Source of the DNA: Trachythela sp. YZ-2020
Lineage: Eukaryota; Cnidaria; Anthozoa; Malacalcyonacea; Clavulariidae
Assembly (NCBI GenBank): GCA_016169945.1
Contig: JADLSH010000365.1
Span: forward strand, 1,980,501 to 2,044,500
Reading direction: 5' to 3'
DNA length: 64,000 bases
The notes under the pieces: model-generated
Told to the model about the DNA's origin: nothing
The model's input: only the letters and a program-made list of their open reading frames with translations
Database searches by the model: none
Made by a program: the position numbers and the translations under genes
Shown: in pieces, positions 1 through 10,345 of the stretch
How positions within the stretch are numbered: position 1 is the first letter of the stretch
How the letters are laid out: every line of letters begins with the position of its first letter

Positions 1-1699
1 GTGACGACGCCTACACGCGTGACGCGCGCGTGATCCACGCGCACGTTCTTATACTGTCATTTGCATCTAAAGATGAACGGTCGCATAGGCTACGTTCGAA
101 CGAGATCACGAACGAATGCAGAACCGTGCGCAAATTCAAATTCCATTTGTTCACACGACAATTCGTACGGTTAGCTGTGCTCGAATGCATCCCGTGTGAA
201 CTCGAAAGTACGGTTTCGAATTCATCGTGTCAAAAGAGCGTGACTGTTCTCAAGTGCAACTTTCATTATTGTCATGAACATTTGACCTTGTTATGACAAT
301 CACGTTCAGAAAGCCTCGCGTTGATTGGCTGAACTGATCATAGATTGAGACTTTAAATGTGTATAAATACGGCATTAGACGAGCTATTAAACAGGAATAT
401 ATCAGGAATGATTTGTTCCCAGAACCATTGTCTGTATAGATCACGCTATTCTAGTGAGTTCGTCTTGTGTTTACACGATTAAAATCGGATGATCTTTCAG
501 ACGGATGATGTGCCCAGAGTTGCAAAACATACTCAACCTTAGGACTATTTGGGTTTTCCCAACCTTTCTCAAAATATTGGAAATCTTGCGACATGCAAAC
601 CTTTTGCCTGGGTAGGTTTGCCAGTTGGCCGTTGTAGTACTGCTAGTCTGACTGAGTGCTGACTGTTGCAACTAATACTAGCCTGACTAGTCTAGTACGT
701 ACTGCTTTGCAATGTTTTATTCAGTGTTTCACTTTCAACCTTCCTCAATGCCAGTAAACCTTCCTCACGGGCGGTACCCGCATGCCCGCAGCTTTTTTCA
801 ACTCTGGATGTGTCTTGATGGTTGGTCCGTCCGTCGCTAATATGAATCGGGCCAACCGCCATCATATTCTATATTCCCGTAGCAACGCGTTATTTTATTA
901 ATCTATTTACCACAACAAATACAAAGCAATCATCGATTATAATAGTGTTTAATACATAAAGTTCCATACTATAGTCAACTTACTGCCATACTTTATACCA
1001 TTATATACAGCTAATTGCATTAAGGTTGTCCTCGGTAAAAGCCAAGCGCGAAAAGTTCGATGGGATTTATGTATTAAATAATCATCTCGCATATATTCAT
1101 ACGAAAAAAAGCTTGACCTGCAGCAAGCCAAGTTTGAGTCCCTTGAGAACGCTAATGAATACATTATTATCATGAAGATTCCCTCATAATTATTCAATCT
1201 GCATGCCAAACGGCAGAACAAGACTATGATTTAAAGTTTCGTCCCAGCGTCGCCGCTATAGCATAATTGTCCCTTGAAAACAAGTAAAATACCTCTTACG
1301 ATTTGCAGACTGTTACGTTTTGTGTTAAAAATGCCTCGTGCGTACAGTCAAGATTTGCGATGGAGAGCTATTTCCCTAATTGAAATAGTGGGAATCGATA
1401 TTGAGGTCTGAGGAGATCTATACGAGAGCAAGTATATATTATACGAGAGCAACATTATACGGTACGGGACATCTTGCTTAGTATAAGTATCGTTTTGATT
1501 CTTATTGCCTTGGCGAACAACTTTAAGCATAATATTTACAGTATCCTCCTCATCCATTTTTGTACAAAACACTGCTTTAGAGTTTAACACTATCGTGATA
1601 GCACAGCTACGCAGAGATTACTTAGTTATTCGACATTTCGGGCTCCAGCATATTTGAGGTCCCCGGGGAGAAAATTCGTTGCTTTTTGCCTGCGTTCTA
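1..1699. other. Intergenic, no gene recognised
   Basis: Short AT-rich intergenic sequence with only small open frames on either strand. None shows a recognisable domain or an exon-like pair of splice sites. Confidence 0.5.
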
Positions 1700-1947
1700 C
1701 AGGGTGTATCAAAAAAAACGCAACCTCGGAATTTCCCAAGAAATCCACTTTGTTCTTAAGAACAAAAGATTTTAGGCCCCTGGGAATTTAAAATAGCTTC
1801 TAATCGTATTCCAGGAGCATAACTGTCGAATTACTAATAGGTCGTATTACTATTTTAAATTCCCCAGGGGCCTAAAATCTTTTGTGCTTAAGAACAAAGT
1901 GGATTTCTTGGGAAATTCCGAGGTTGCGTTTTTTTTGATACACCCTG
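1700..1947. mobile_element. Tc1/mariner-like MITE, TA target duplication
   Basis: The ends CAGGGTGTATCAAAA and its complement lie directly inside TA dinucleotides. The arms pair over roughly 100 bases with a short loop around 1800-1850. There is no coding capacity. The TA duplication and CAGGGTGT terminus suit a non-autonomous Tc1/mariner-type element. A similar terminus recurs at 2287 and 35264. Confidence 0.8.
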
Positions 1948-2286
1948 TATTTCACAACTATCTGCAAGTTATTTGTAAACAAAAACTGCCTGATGTTCTT
2001 GGAGGTATTACTTAGAACACTTCAAATGCAATCACTGGCAAACTCCATGAACTGCTTTTCGAAAAACAATAACTAACGTTTTTCCACATGCAGTTTAGTC
2101 ATGTCGGTTAAACTCGACAACAAAGAAAATTGGTGTAAACGGGAAAATAGGTATTTATTCGCTCCCATCGTTCTTTTCGCGCTTGGCTTTTACCTTTTAG
2201 CTTTGTCGGGGGACAACCTTAATGCAATTAGCTGTATACCATACAATTAAAATTCTACATTCCAATTTTTTGAAAAACTAATAATA

Positions 2287-2458
2287 CAGGGTGTCTCAAA
2301 AAAACCGCTACCCTTAGAAATTAGAGGCTTTAGAAATTTCGCTTTGTCTGGCATATTGCATGCAATTAGAAGCAAATAAGCAATTTTGAATTGTACAAAA
2401 TGTACCAAGTGTACAAAATCGAGGCTTTCTAAGGGTAGCGGTTTTTTTGAGACACCTG
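2287..2458. mobile_element. Second CAGGGTGT-ended MITE
   Basis: The inverted arms CAGGGTGTCTCAAAAAAACC and GGTTTTTTTGAGACACCTG are flanked by TA on both sides. The first arm has one extra base in its terminal GGGTG. The element is 172 bp and non-coding. Its termini relate it to the element 340 bp upstream, but its interior differs. Confidence 0.75.
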
Positions 2459-2647
2459 TATATATTAAATGTATTTTTAACATATTCACCTCATAATATA
2501 CCAATAACCCTTAGGAAACTAAGCGTTCATTAGGACTAATTAATGTCTAATTAAATCGCAGACTCCATGCATTGTTATCTACAGTATTTACTAATTCACC
2601 GAGAGAGCGCGCAGATTATTTCACCAAAATTAGATGCAACTATACAT

Positions 2648-3006
2648 ACTGCTCCATTTACTGTTCTGAATAATTCCAAACACTGTTCCAGAACTGTGTG
2701 TAATGGAGTGCACATACTGTTCTGGAACATCACTTGACTAAAATGGAGTGTACCGCTGGTTCTGGAACATCAAACACACCTGATTGCAGGTTAAAATTCA
2801 TTCCAATATGGCCGACAAGTTAATGCCAATGTAGGCGCCGCCATTTTTTGACGTCACAAATCACGCGGTTACCTGTTCTGTTCTGGCTGCCCCTACTTTA
2901 AAGTTGGAGTAGCTAGAACAGCTCCGAACAGTCATGTGACCGTATTCTGTTCCATTCCATTACTGTTCCTAAAATCCGGAGTACTCCGAACAGTAAATGG
3001 AACAGC
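2648..3006. mobile_element. Inverted-repeat element with 'GTTCTGGAACA' motifs
   Basis: The outer arms CTGCTCCATTTACTGTTC and GAACAGTAAATGGAACAG pair across about 360 bases. The interior repeats variants of GTTCTGGAACA several times. It is a probable MITE, but no clear target duplication was found, so the superfamily is left open. Confidence 0.55.
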
Positions 3007-3504
3007 CTCTTGGTAAACAAGCATAGAATCTGCGAATACGTCAGTTCGGAATGTCGACTGCGCATCCAAATGACGCGTTCTGCGTCGGGATAAAATTACA
3101 GTTGAATCATAACATGTAGCTGAGACTGGAAGAATTAAAATATGCATATTGTTATTATTAGAACAATATTTAAACAGGAATGCTCCGCTCACCGTAGTGA
3201 TTTTCAGGGAGGTCCTGCATGTATATCATATACAAAGAATTAGAGATATATATAGAAAAGTAACATAGTGGAAAAATATATAGAAATGAGACTAAAACTG
3301 AAATTTTGTATTAAGAGTCATTTTAGCAACCGTTTAAAGGAAGTCAAACTAGTTGACTGCAGAACGGTAAGTTCCAAATTGTTGCAGTCAGTTACCGCGT
3401 GAAAGGCAAAACGTTGTTTGTCCCAGTTGGTACGTGCCAGAGGAAGATGAATATCCTGACGTCTGCGGGTGTTATAACTATGGACGTCGATGTTCTTTGA
3501 CAGA

Positions 3505-3592
3505 TTGAAATCAAAATATTGATTGATTGATTGATCAAAATATCAAAATCAATCAAATGATTGATTGATTGATTTGATTGATTGCATTCAAC
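3505..3592. repeat. (TGAT)n simple repeat
   Basis: Runs of GATT/TGAT with a small inverted portion (ATCAAAATATCAAAATCAATC). It is a degenerate microsatellite. Confidence 0.8.
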
Positions 3593-4158
3593 TATTTAAA
3601 CAAAGTATTCAACTATTTAATCATTCATTTTTGTTTCACATATAGCGACAATAGAACTGTCAATTAAATAATTTTTGTACTAGCATATTTTGTCTCTGTA
3701 TAAACCAAAATAATGAAAGGTGCACTTAAGGGAATATATTTTCTAATTTAAAGCGAGTCAACTGTGCAGAAACTGATTGTTCTTCGAGAAACTTTGGCAT
3801 TCTTTAGCTTCCAGTCTCCGCTACATGTTATGATTCACCTTCAATTATATCCCGACGCACAACGCGTCATCTGAATGCGCAGTAAACACTATGAACTGAC
3901 TTATTCGCAACAAAAAATCATAGAGATTTTTTCTATTTATACAACATTAATAAATCAGTGGAAATGCATGCATGAGACAAATTTTAAAACTCATTTTGAA
4001 ACGATATGGCAAGTTCAGAATGCGTGTGTGTCTTATACATATAAAACATATCATTAGTTTAACCAATCAGCGTACTAGAACACGTCACGTGTTCATTACG
4101 ATCCAGTCATTCATAGGAATTATTACATCACCTGAGTTATTTAATGATGTTCACTTCA
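3593..4158. other. Kinase 3' flank, no further gene
   Basis: AT-rich sequence downstream, on the minus strand, of the kinase stop codon. It would include the 3' UTR of the kinase gene. No other coding signal was seen. Confidence 0.4.
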
Positions 4159-4350
4159 TCAAATGTTCACTTCTTTATATTGCGTATCATCACGAAATAA
4201 CTCATCTAATTGCCAGCTTAAAGTTTCGAATGTGGGTCGATCATCTGGTTCCCTTGCCCAACATTTTAACATGATATCTTTGTATAATTTAACCGGGGCA
4301 TTTCCTGGCTTGGGCATCCGATAATCCTCTTCTTCAATTTTCCTGATTAA
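4159..4350 (-). CDS. FRK/Src-family tyrosine kinase, C-terminal exon
   Basis: The last exon of a Src-type kinase encodes the end of the C-lobe and the tail. On the minus strand a TTTTGTAG acceptor precedes 63 codons in phase 0 and a TGA stop. Landmarks are DYRMPKPGNAP (Src-type YRMP), CWAREPDDRPTFETL (the CW..P..RPTF motif of tyrosine kinases) and a tail ending DDTQYKEVNI. That places a tyrosine about five residues from the end, where Src-family proteins carry the inhibitory tyrosine phosphorylated by Csk. The RPTFETL..QL stretch is closest to vertebrate FRK as I remember it. The preceding activation-segment exon was not found in the 2.5 kb upstream, so the gene may be incomplete here. Confidence 0.88.
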   Translation of the reverse strand, partial: LIRKIEEEDYRMPKPGNAPVKLYKDIMLKCWAREPDDRPTFETLSWQLDELFRDDTQYKEVNI

Positions 4351-4390
4351 CTACAAAATTTTATTAAGATAATTATTTTGATCCTATCTC

Positions 4391-4975
4391 AAACGTGTTG
4401 ATCCAGTCGTGGTTTGTGTCTGAACTAGCTGAAAAAGATATCTCAAACGTGGTGGTCCAGTGTAGGTAGTATTCTACAATAAGTTGCCGTGGTTTGTGTC
4501 TGAACTAGCTGAAAAAGATATCTCAAACGTGGTGGTCCAGTGTAGGTAGTATTCTACAATAAGCTGCCGTGGTTTGTGTCTGAAGTAGCTGAAAAAGATA
4601 TCTCAAACGTGGCGGTCCAGTGTAGGTAGTATTCTACAATAAGCTGCCGTGGTTTGTGTCTGAAGTAGCTGAAAAAGATATCTCAAACGTGGCGGTCCAG
4701 TGTAGGTAGTATTCTACAATAAGCTGCCGTGGTTTGTGTCTGAAGTAGCTGAAAAAGATATCTCAAACGTGGCGGTCCAGTGTAGGTAGTATTATACAAT
4801 GAGCTCGGTCGTGGTTTGTGTCTGAACCACCTGAAAAAGATATCTCAAACGTGGCGGTCCAGTGTAGGTAGTATTCTACAATAAGCTGCCGTGGTTTGTG
4901 TCTGAAGTAGCTGAAAAAGATATCTCAAACGTGGCGGTCCAGTGTAGGTAGTATTATACAATAAGCTGGGTCTAC
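4391..4975. repeat. 80-bp tandem array, about 7 copies, in kinase intron
   Basis: A unit of about 80 bases recurs with few changes. It contains CAAACGTGGCGGTCCAGTG and GTGGTTTGTGTCTGAA. It lies just upstream (minus strand) of the last kinase exon. The words 'CCAGTGTAGGTAGT' and 'GAAAAAGATATCTC' link it to the dispersed 'ACGTCGAAGTTCTTATTG' family seen at about 9.4, 31.3 and 61.2 kb, so it looks like a local amplification of part of a SINE-like element. Confidence 0.85.
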
Positions 4976-5880
4976 CTGTAAAAGATTAAAGACACTTCGA
5001 CGTTTTGTATTCGTACATCCTGATGAACGGATTTGCTCGAAACGTAGAAAGTTTTTAATCCGTTTCAGTTAGTTAAGACACAAACTATGAAACTACGACA
5101 GCTTATTATTTTGATTGTTCCACACAGCATGCCTGTAGATTTTATTTTTGTGGAGGTAGCCAATCTTCAAATGGAGCTGGGCTATGCCACATTCTCGTAC
5201 CCAGAGCTCGTCTTACGCGCGGTCAACAGAGCATGACGAGGGTCGAGGGGTACGAGAATGGGTTGCGCCGCAACTGCAGATCAAAATTTAGCCTCTGAAC
5301 GTATTTTAGTATCTTAGTATTTTAGTTTCAGTTTCACATACACTGCAGCACACTGCAGTTTTTGGCAACCATGACAGTGTTGTCATAAATTTCTTTCGTG
5401 TCAATTGTCATGTATATGCGCGTCCGCTGGGTGTTTTAGTCTTAACAAGTGTCAAGTGCATATGTTATTCACTGAATACAGAATATAGAAGTGCATTCTG
5501 AGAGTGCATTATTGCAGTTATTCCAGTTAGCCAGTAACTCAAGGCTACCTTGAGATACCTAGCTTTTTCATAATTTTTGGAGTTATACCGTTTGGAGTTA
5601 GCCAGTAACTCCACAATTCATATTTCAACTCAGTTAGTTTTGAATTACTCAAGTGTATATTTTGGATTTGGAGTTAGCCCTTTAGACTTTGAGGTAGCGT
5701 CGCTCCATATGGCTTCCTACTTTCTGCAGCCATGCCATACAGGGAATGGAAACCTTTACGGCTCAGGGGATGGTGGTGAACTTCAGGAGCGAGGAGCAAG
5801 CAAATTCAACTACAAGCAAATACAAGATTACTGTATTGTTATGAAAAGAATTAACATTATTTTCTCATTCTGATAACTGG
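4976..5880. other. Intronic repeat debris
   Basis: Starts with a copy of the dispersed 'ACGTTTTGTATTC...CGAAACGTAGAAAG' repeat. It contains a short inverted repeat (CATTCTCGTACCC / GGGTACGAGAATG, about 5190-5262). I looked on the minus strand for the kinase DFG-to-APE segment and did not find it. Confidence 0.45.
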
Positions 5881-5884
5881 AGGT

Positions 5885-6323
5885 CAGGGGCGTACCGAGC
5901 GGGGGGGGGGGGGGGGGTGAGGAGTGCGACACCCCTCAGTTTTTACGAAAACTGTCGGTAAATTGATCTTCGTCGGTTAAAACGTAGAATTTGAAAGTAA
6001 CTTTGTCGGTAAATTTCAGAAACGGTAAAAATCTTCAATTCTAAGGTGTAAAAACCTCAAAATTTTTATTAAAAATCCTCTCAGGAAACACGGAAAACGC
6101 ACTTCTGAGGTTTCAAAAATGAAAAATTTTCCTGGGGAGCATGCCCCCAGACCCCCCTATGTCCCTCCCCTCAATAGCAATTTGCAGCGAGGCAGACTAA
6201 TAACGTTGTGCTCTAGTTGAGGCTTAGCAACTAACATCGCCTTTTTTGCCCTGCGTCGTCGGTAAATTTTGCTATGAGCACCCCCCCCCCCCCCCCAATG
6301 GAGACGTTCTGGGTACGCCACTG
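5885..6323. mobile_element. hAT-like MITE with 8-bp TSD
   Basis: The termini CAGGGGCGTACC and GGGTACGCCACTG are flanked by the exact direct repeat CTGGAGGT (5877-5884 and 6324-6331). G/C homopolymer runs lie just inside both ends. The 8-bp duplication and CAG..CTG ends are typical of hAT elements. It is 439 bp, non-coding, and sits in the kinase intron. Confidence 0.85.
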
Positions 6324-6479
6324 CTGGAGGTTGACCACTATCTGCTGCAAGATAATGCTTAAAGAAACAATATATTTTCAAATGGACATCATCCGTCAAA
6401 ATGAACTATTTACGCTGTTCGTCAAACTCTATTCACACTAAGACACGTAAAAATCTCATATTTTTTAAATTACATGTGT

Positions 6480-6780
6480 TCGCAACAGACTTGTGGCAAG
6501 CTTGTCAACACGTTGTGACAATGTTGTCGTCTTATCAAGTTGCTACAAGGTTGTCAATCACAACGTGTTAACAAGTTGTTGAATTGCAGGACGATAACAA
6601 GTTGTTGGAACAACTTGTAACAAGTCTGTTGAGTCAACAACAAGCCGTTGACAACTTGTCAACAAGCTGGAAACAAGCAGTGCGAACACATCCTGATAAC
6701 AAGTTGTTGAAACAGCATTGGTACAAGTCTGCTGCAGGTTTGTTACAACTTATGCGTTTGTACGTGTGTAGACGGGCATG
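6480..6780. repeat. Degenerate 'CAACTTGTTG' repeat tract
   Basis: Dense variants of ACAAGTTGTTGAAAC and its complement. The tract supports an artefactual open frame but has no coding character. Confidence 0.7.
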
Positions 6781-6876
6781 ATCCATCGAGCAAATATTTC
6801 CATGCATGCTCATTGCTCAAACTGCAACTTAGCCCCCGCCTGCAATATCGAGGCTAGCTGTAACTATACGGCCTAC

Positions 6877-7709
6877 CTCATGGTTGCTGGTTTTGCCAAC
6901 CAAAACGTTGCGAGCAGCAAGATCACGGTGCACGTAGCCGTGTTTCTCCAAATATGCCATGCCCTGGGCCAGTGGCGTGCTGGCTTGTGTTCGCCAGGAG
7001 AGGCCGGCTGGAAATTTGGCGCCCCCTTGTAATATAAGTTGAAATTTAGGGTCCCTGAAATGCTATTTCTTGCATTCTGGGTGGTGGAATTTGACGGAAT
7101 TCTGAGAATTATAAAACATCGTATAAAATAAAAATGCGCAAGAAACAACACATTCATGAGTTTGAGTAAATATATAACTCATAGAGGACTTAGTTTTTTT
7201 CTTAAACAAAGAAAAGTAGACGGCGAACATTCATGAAGTAGACGGTGAACTTACCAGTGATCAGTCGTAAGCCAAATCACTTCACATAATCACATTTCAC
7301 AATTAACAATTTACATCCTTTGAGATATTACAGACTGAACAGTAATGCTTGTAGTTGTAGGTAGGCTGGTGAATTTTTAATCCTCGTATAAGTCGTATTC
7401 CGACTAACAGAACTCAAATTAAGCGCGTGTACTAGCACTTTGAACAGCGATAGCCAACATAAGAAAACCTGGCATATCGGAAATCACTAATATTTATCGG
7501 ATAAGTTTTATCAGATAAACGACAATGTATCGATCATTAACAATCTCAAATTTTTTCTCTCTCCTTGGCTCATCGGATCTGACAAAATTCCAATTCGGAC
7601 TATGCAATTTTGGCGCCCCATTTATGTTTTGGCGCCCCCTAAAAAATCTTCGCTGGGGGGGCCATGGCCCCCCGGCCCCCCCTGCCAGCACGCCACTGCC
7701 CTGGGCTAT
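6877..7709 (-). CDS. FRK/Src-family kinase catalytic-loop exon, split by a transposon
   Basis: Without the insertion this is a 32-codon, phase-0 exon. A CTGCAG acceptor precedes 7709 and a GAG/GTAGGC donor follows 6877. It encodes GMAYLEKHGYVHRDLAARNVLVG, which contains the HRD motif with catalytic Asp and the downstream Asn. HRDLAARN rather than HRDLRAAN is the FRK/PTK6-type spelling. A 729-bp hAT-like element (6970-7698) lies after the first 11 bases of the exon and duplicated CCCTGGGC (6962-6969 and 7699-7706). As sequenced, the exon cannot be read straight through. The duplicated bases do supply a GCCCAG acceptor that would resume the frame at GMAYLE, missing only three residues. The allele could therefore be dead or only slightly altered. 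Confidence 0.85.
6970..7698. mobile_element. hAT-like element inserted in kinase exon
   Basis: The perfect 15-bp terminal inverted repeats CAGTGGCGTGCTGGC and GCCAGCACGCCACTG are flanked by the exact 8-bp duplication CCCTGGGC. The interior is non-coding with G/C-rich runs near each end. The perfect TIRs and TSD point to a fairly recent insertion. Confidence 0.92.
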
Positions 7710-8365
7710 CTGCAGTGTACAAAGAAGATTATATTTGGCTTGAATCTCATTATTGTGGTGTTAGAACTCAAGTAAATTAACGTGAGATTATGCTACTGAG
7801 TCCCAATGTTTAACAATTATAACTTTGTAGGGCAAATTTTGCCATGTTGGTCGGGCAAAAATACATTTAAGGCAGCCTTGAAGACCAGTTTGGGCAATTT
7901 GATAATCTAATATACAACATTTTCTGACCATCAGAATTCTATCTCTAATACACTGCAAGACTACTTTAATCAAACTAAACTACCCTTTTTAGTCTGCCAC
8001 TGGTATTGTGCCTTTTGTAGTCTATATAGGTTATAGGTGGCAAAGTTGTTGGTGTGTATGCCTGCCTTTCACTTCTGACCGGCGATATATTCTTGCAATA
8101 TGAGGTGTCTGATTATAATCTCTCCTCGGTCACATATGAGAAGCGTGCTTTCAGTTTCACTCGATCTACGAAACATTAGTCTTTATCCCGGTACAGCGGT
8201 TGTCTTATATCATTGTGTCTTATTTTGAATAATAGTAAATCTTATAAATTGCGGTGGTTTTGGTCAGAACTACCTGAAAGAGTGATAGACTTTTTTGGTG
8301 TTTAGTTTTAAATCATTTTCAGGTAATTCTAATCAAAACCAACGCAGTTTATTGTTAAATCCTAC
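7710..8365. other. Kinase intron
   Basis: Intron between the N-lobe and catalytic-loop exons. It begins GTAGGA and ends CTGCAG on the minus strand. No further exon or clear repeat was recognised. Confidence 0.6.
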
Positions 8366-8746
8366 CTGTGATGCAATGTCAATCAGTTTGGGTGTCTTCA
8401 TTAACTTTCCACTTGGCCCTCTCAGATACTCTAAGAGACTCCCGTTTTCCATCAGCTCAGTGACGATATAGATCGGTTCCTCTCTGGAGCACACCGCAAA
8501 CAACTGTACCAACTTAGGATGAATGAGTTTCTTCATAATCTCCGCCTCTTCCATAAACTTAACAGGCTTCATTGTCCCTTCTTTAAGTGTCTTAATTGCA
8601 ACCTTTGTCGTTTTGTTCCAAAGTCCTTCCCAAACTTCACCGAAGTTCCCTGCGCCAAGTCGGGCCTTAAACGTCAACTCATTTCGATCAATCTCCCATT
8701 TGTCGACCATGTTATGCGATATACCAACCGTTTGAGGTACATCGGT
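8366..8746 (-). CDS. FRK/Src-family tyrosine kinase, N-lobe exon
   Basis: A 381-nt phase-0 exon (127 codons) between a TTCTGCAG acceptor and a CAG/GTAGGA donor. It starts in the SH2-kinase linker (TDVPQTVG..), then WEIDRNEL as in the Src WEIPRESL block. The glycine loop is [12 protein letters not shown], the ATP lysine is in [11 protein letters not shown] and the helix-C glutamate is in [22 protein letters not shown] and a threonine gatekeeper in [19 protein letters not shown] follow. All residues needed for the N-lobe are present. The first residues match the usual exon boundary just after SH2 in Src-family genes, so SH3 and SH2 exons are expected upstream. I could not recognise them between this exon and 16 kb. 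Confidence 0.93.
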
Positions 8747-8847
8747 CTGCAGAAGGAAGAAAATATTTCATTAAGAAAAGCATGGGAAATTCGTTCTGAA
8801 GTTAAGCGGAATGTTAAACGTAACGAAACAAGATAACTGTATTTATA

Positions 8848-8925
8848 CCGGATAGCTCTATCACTTCTGAACTGTTCCTTCTAGAGATCCAGTAAGGGCC
8901 ATAGTAGTATAGGGAAGAGGGGTTT
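8848..8925. repeat. Single copy of the 'TGGATAGCTCTATCA' repeat unit
   Basis: TTTATACCGGATAGCTCTATCA followed by CCAGTAAGGGCCAT matches the unit that forms arrays at 15.2-15.7 kb and 60.6-60.9 kb. Confidence 0.7.
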
Positions 8926-9640
8926 TGCGGCGGGCGGAGCAGGCGGAGCAAGGCGCTCCGCCCATGACGTCATCATTTCTTAAGTATTTTAATTTATTCA
9001 GACTCACGTTAATTTATTTTAGCTTACTACAGTGCAATGGCTTTTCTTAACATTTTTGAACCGCCTCCGTTTGTTTATCTACAGTTTTTAAATTTATTTC
9101 TGGCTACTTTGCCGCCGTTTATCTACAGTTTTTAATTTATTATATACAAGAATTGGAATGATGTACTGGATACTTACAACACGTTAACATTACTAAAACA
9201 TTGCTTACAATTCGAGAAAACCTACACAGAGCCCAAGATACACAAATAAAACCACTAACTTTTTAATATTTAATCTAAGACATTTACCTAATTACTATTA
9301 TACAATTTATAATTTATGCATGAAAACTTAACTTCAATCTCTCCCGCTGGTCGATGTATACAGTCTCTGAGTGCCCTCTAGTTTACCATATTACTTTTTG
9401 TATATCAGTATGTGCTTTTTATCAGACGAAGTGCCTTCGCTCGAAACGTCGAAGTTCTTATTCTATTTTTCAGGTAGATTGATCCTAAAGACCCGAAACT
9501 TATTGTATAAACGCTACCTACACTGGCACCACACGTTCGAGATATTTTTCAATATGTTAGATCCTCTATTGCACGACTACTGTAACCACGACTCCAACTC
9601 TGTCTGCAATATAATAGAAGCTCGTTTAATAATATTATAA
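8926..9640. other. Non-coding, with a SINE-like fragment
   Basis: Contains a copy of the dispersed family (about 9420-9570) with AGACGAAGTGCCTTCGCTCG, AACGTCGAAGTTCTTATTC and CAGGTAGATTGATCC. No SH2/SH3 exon was recognised on the minus strand. Confidence 0.5.
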
Positions 9641-9649
9641 TTCCAGGGT

Positions 9650-10345
9650 GAATTCCGGGGGTATGTTTTAAAGTTCCAGGGAGAAGGCGTCTGTTTCTAC
9701 GGAGAAGGTGTCTTTTTGTTTTCGGACTTTATCTGCTTTTAAAACATGTAAAATCTGAATAAAATCTGAAAACTTTCCACTAACCTTGTAAGTATAAGAT
9801 TTCTCCGGAAACTTAGTACTTTAAGAAGATATAGGCTTCCAAATTTGAAGTATTTCAAAAATCGATTTGTCAAAGTCAATTTGACTGAAAATAGTCAAAG
9901 CACACTCCTCGAGGCATGTTTTTTCCATTTTTCTCTGTACCAAGCCGTTTTTATGAAGCCATTTCTTGTTAAAGTGCTCTAGTCCTAGCCCATTTGTAAT
10001 AATTGTGATCGATGTACAAATCGTCCAGATATATTCTTTAAAATCGCTGTTTTAATTTCCAAAATTTGGATTTTCCCCATCTAATTCCTGATTAAAAATG
10101 TTCATGACACTTGCCAGGGGCTCGCGCATGCGCAATTGCGCATTAAAAAAGTGGGGACAAGATCACGCGCGAGTTCCACATCTGTTAATCTTTAATCTGT
10201 GGTTGTACTCTGCGGCGAGGCGGTATATGAAGCTTAAACAATCTTGTTCCCAGACCACTGTCCCAAACCCGTGCGTGTGGTCAGCAGTACCACCCGCTAC
10301 TTGGGTAGGTACTTCATCTTGCAAGGATATAGTGGCTATCATCCC
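9650..10345 (-). repeat. Dispersed repeat, inverted copy of 54.7-55.4 kb
   Basis: Blocks such as AAAACTTTCCACTAACCTTG, AATCGATTTGTCAAAGTCAA and CAGGGGCTCGCGCATGCGCA recur in reverse orientation at 54690-55420. Two diverged copies of one long element are therefore present. Neither copy has a convincing ORF. Confidence 0.75.

Noticed and set aside
5577..5873. 98-residue plus-strand frame next to the kinase exons
   Set aside because: No domain, repeated TTGGAGTTAGCC words, opposite strand to the gene, and ends at a hAT insertion.
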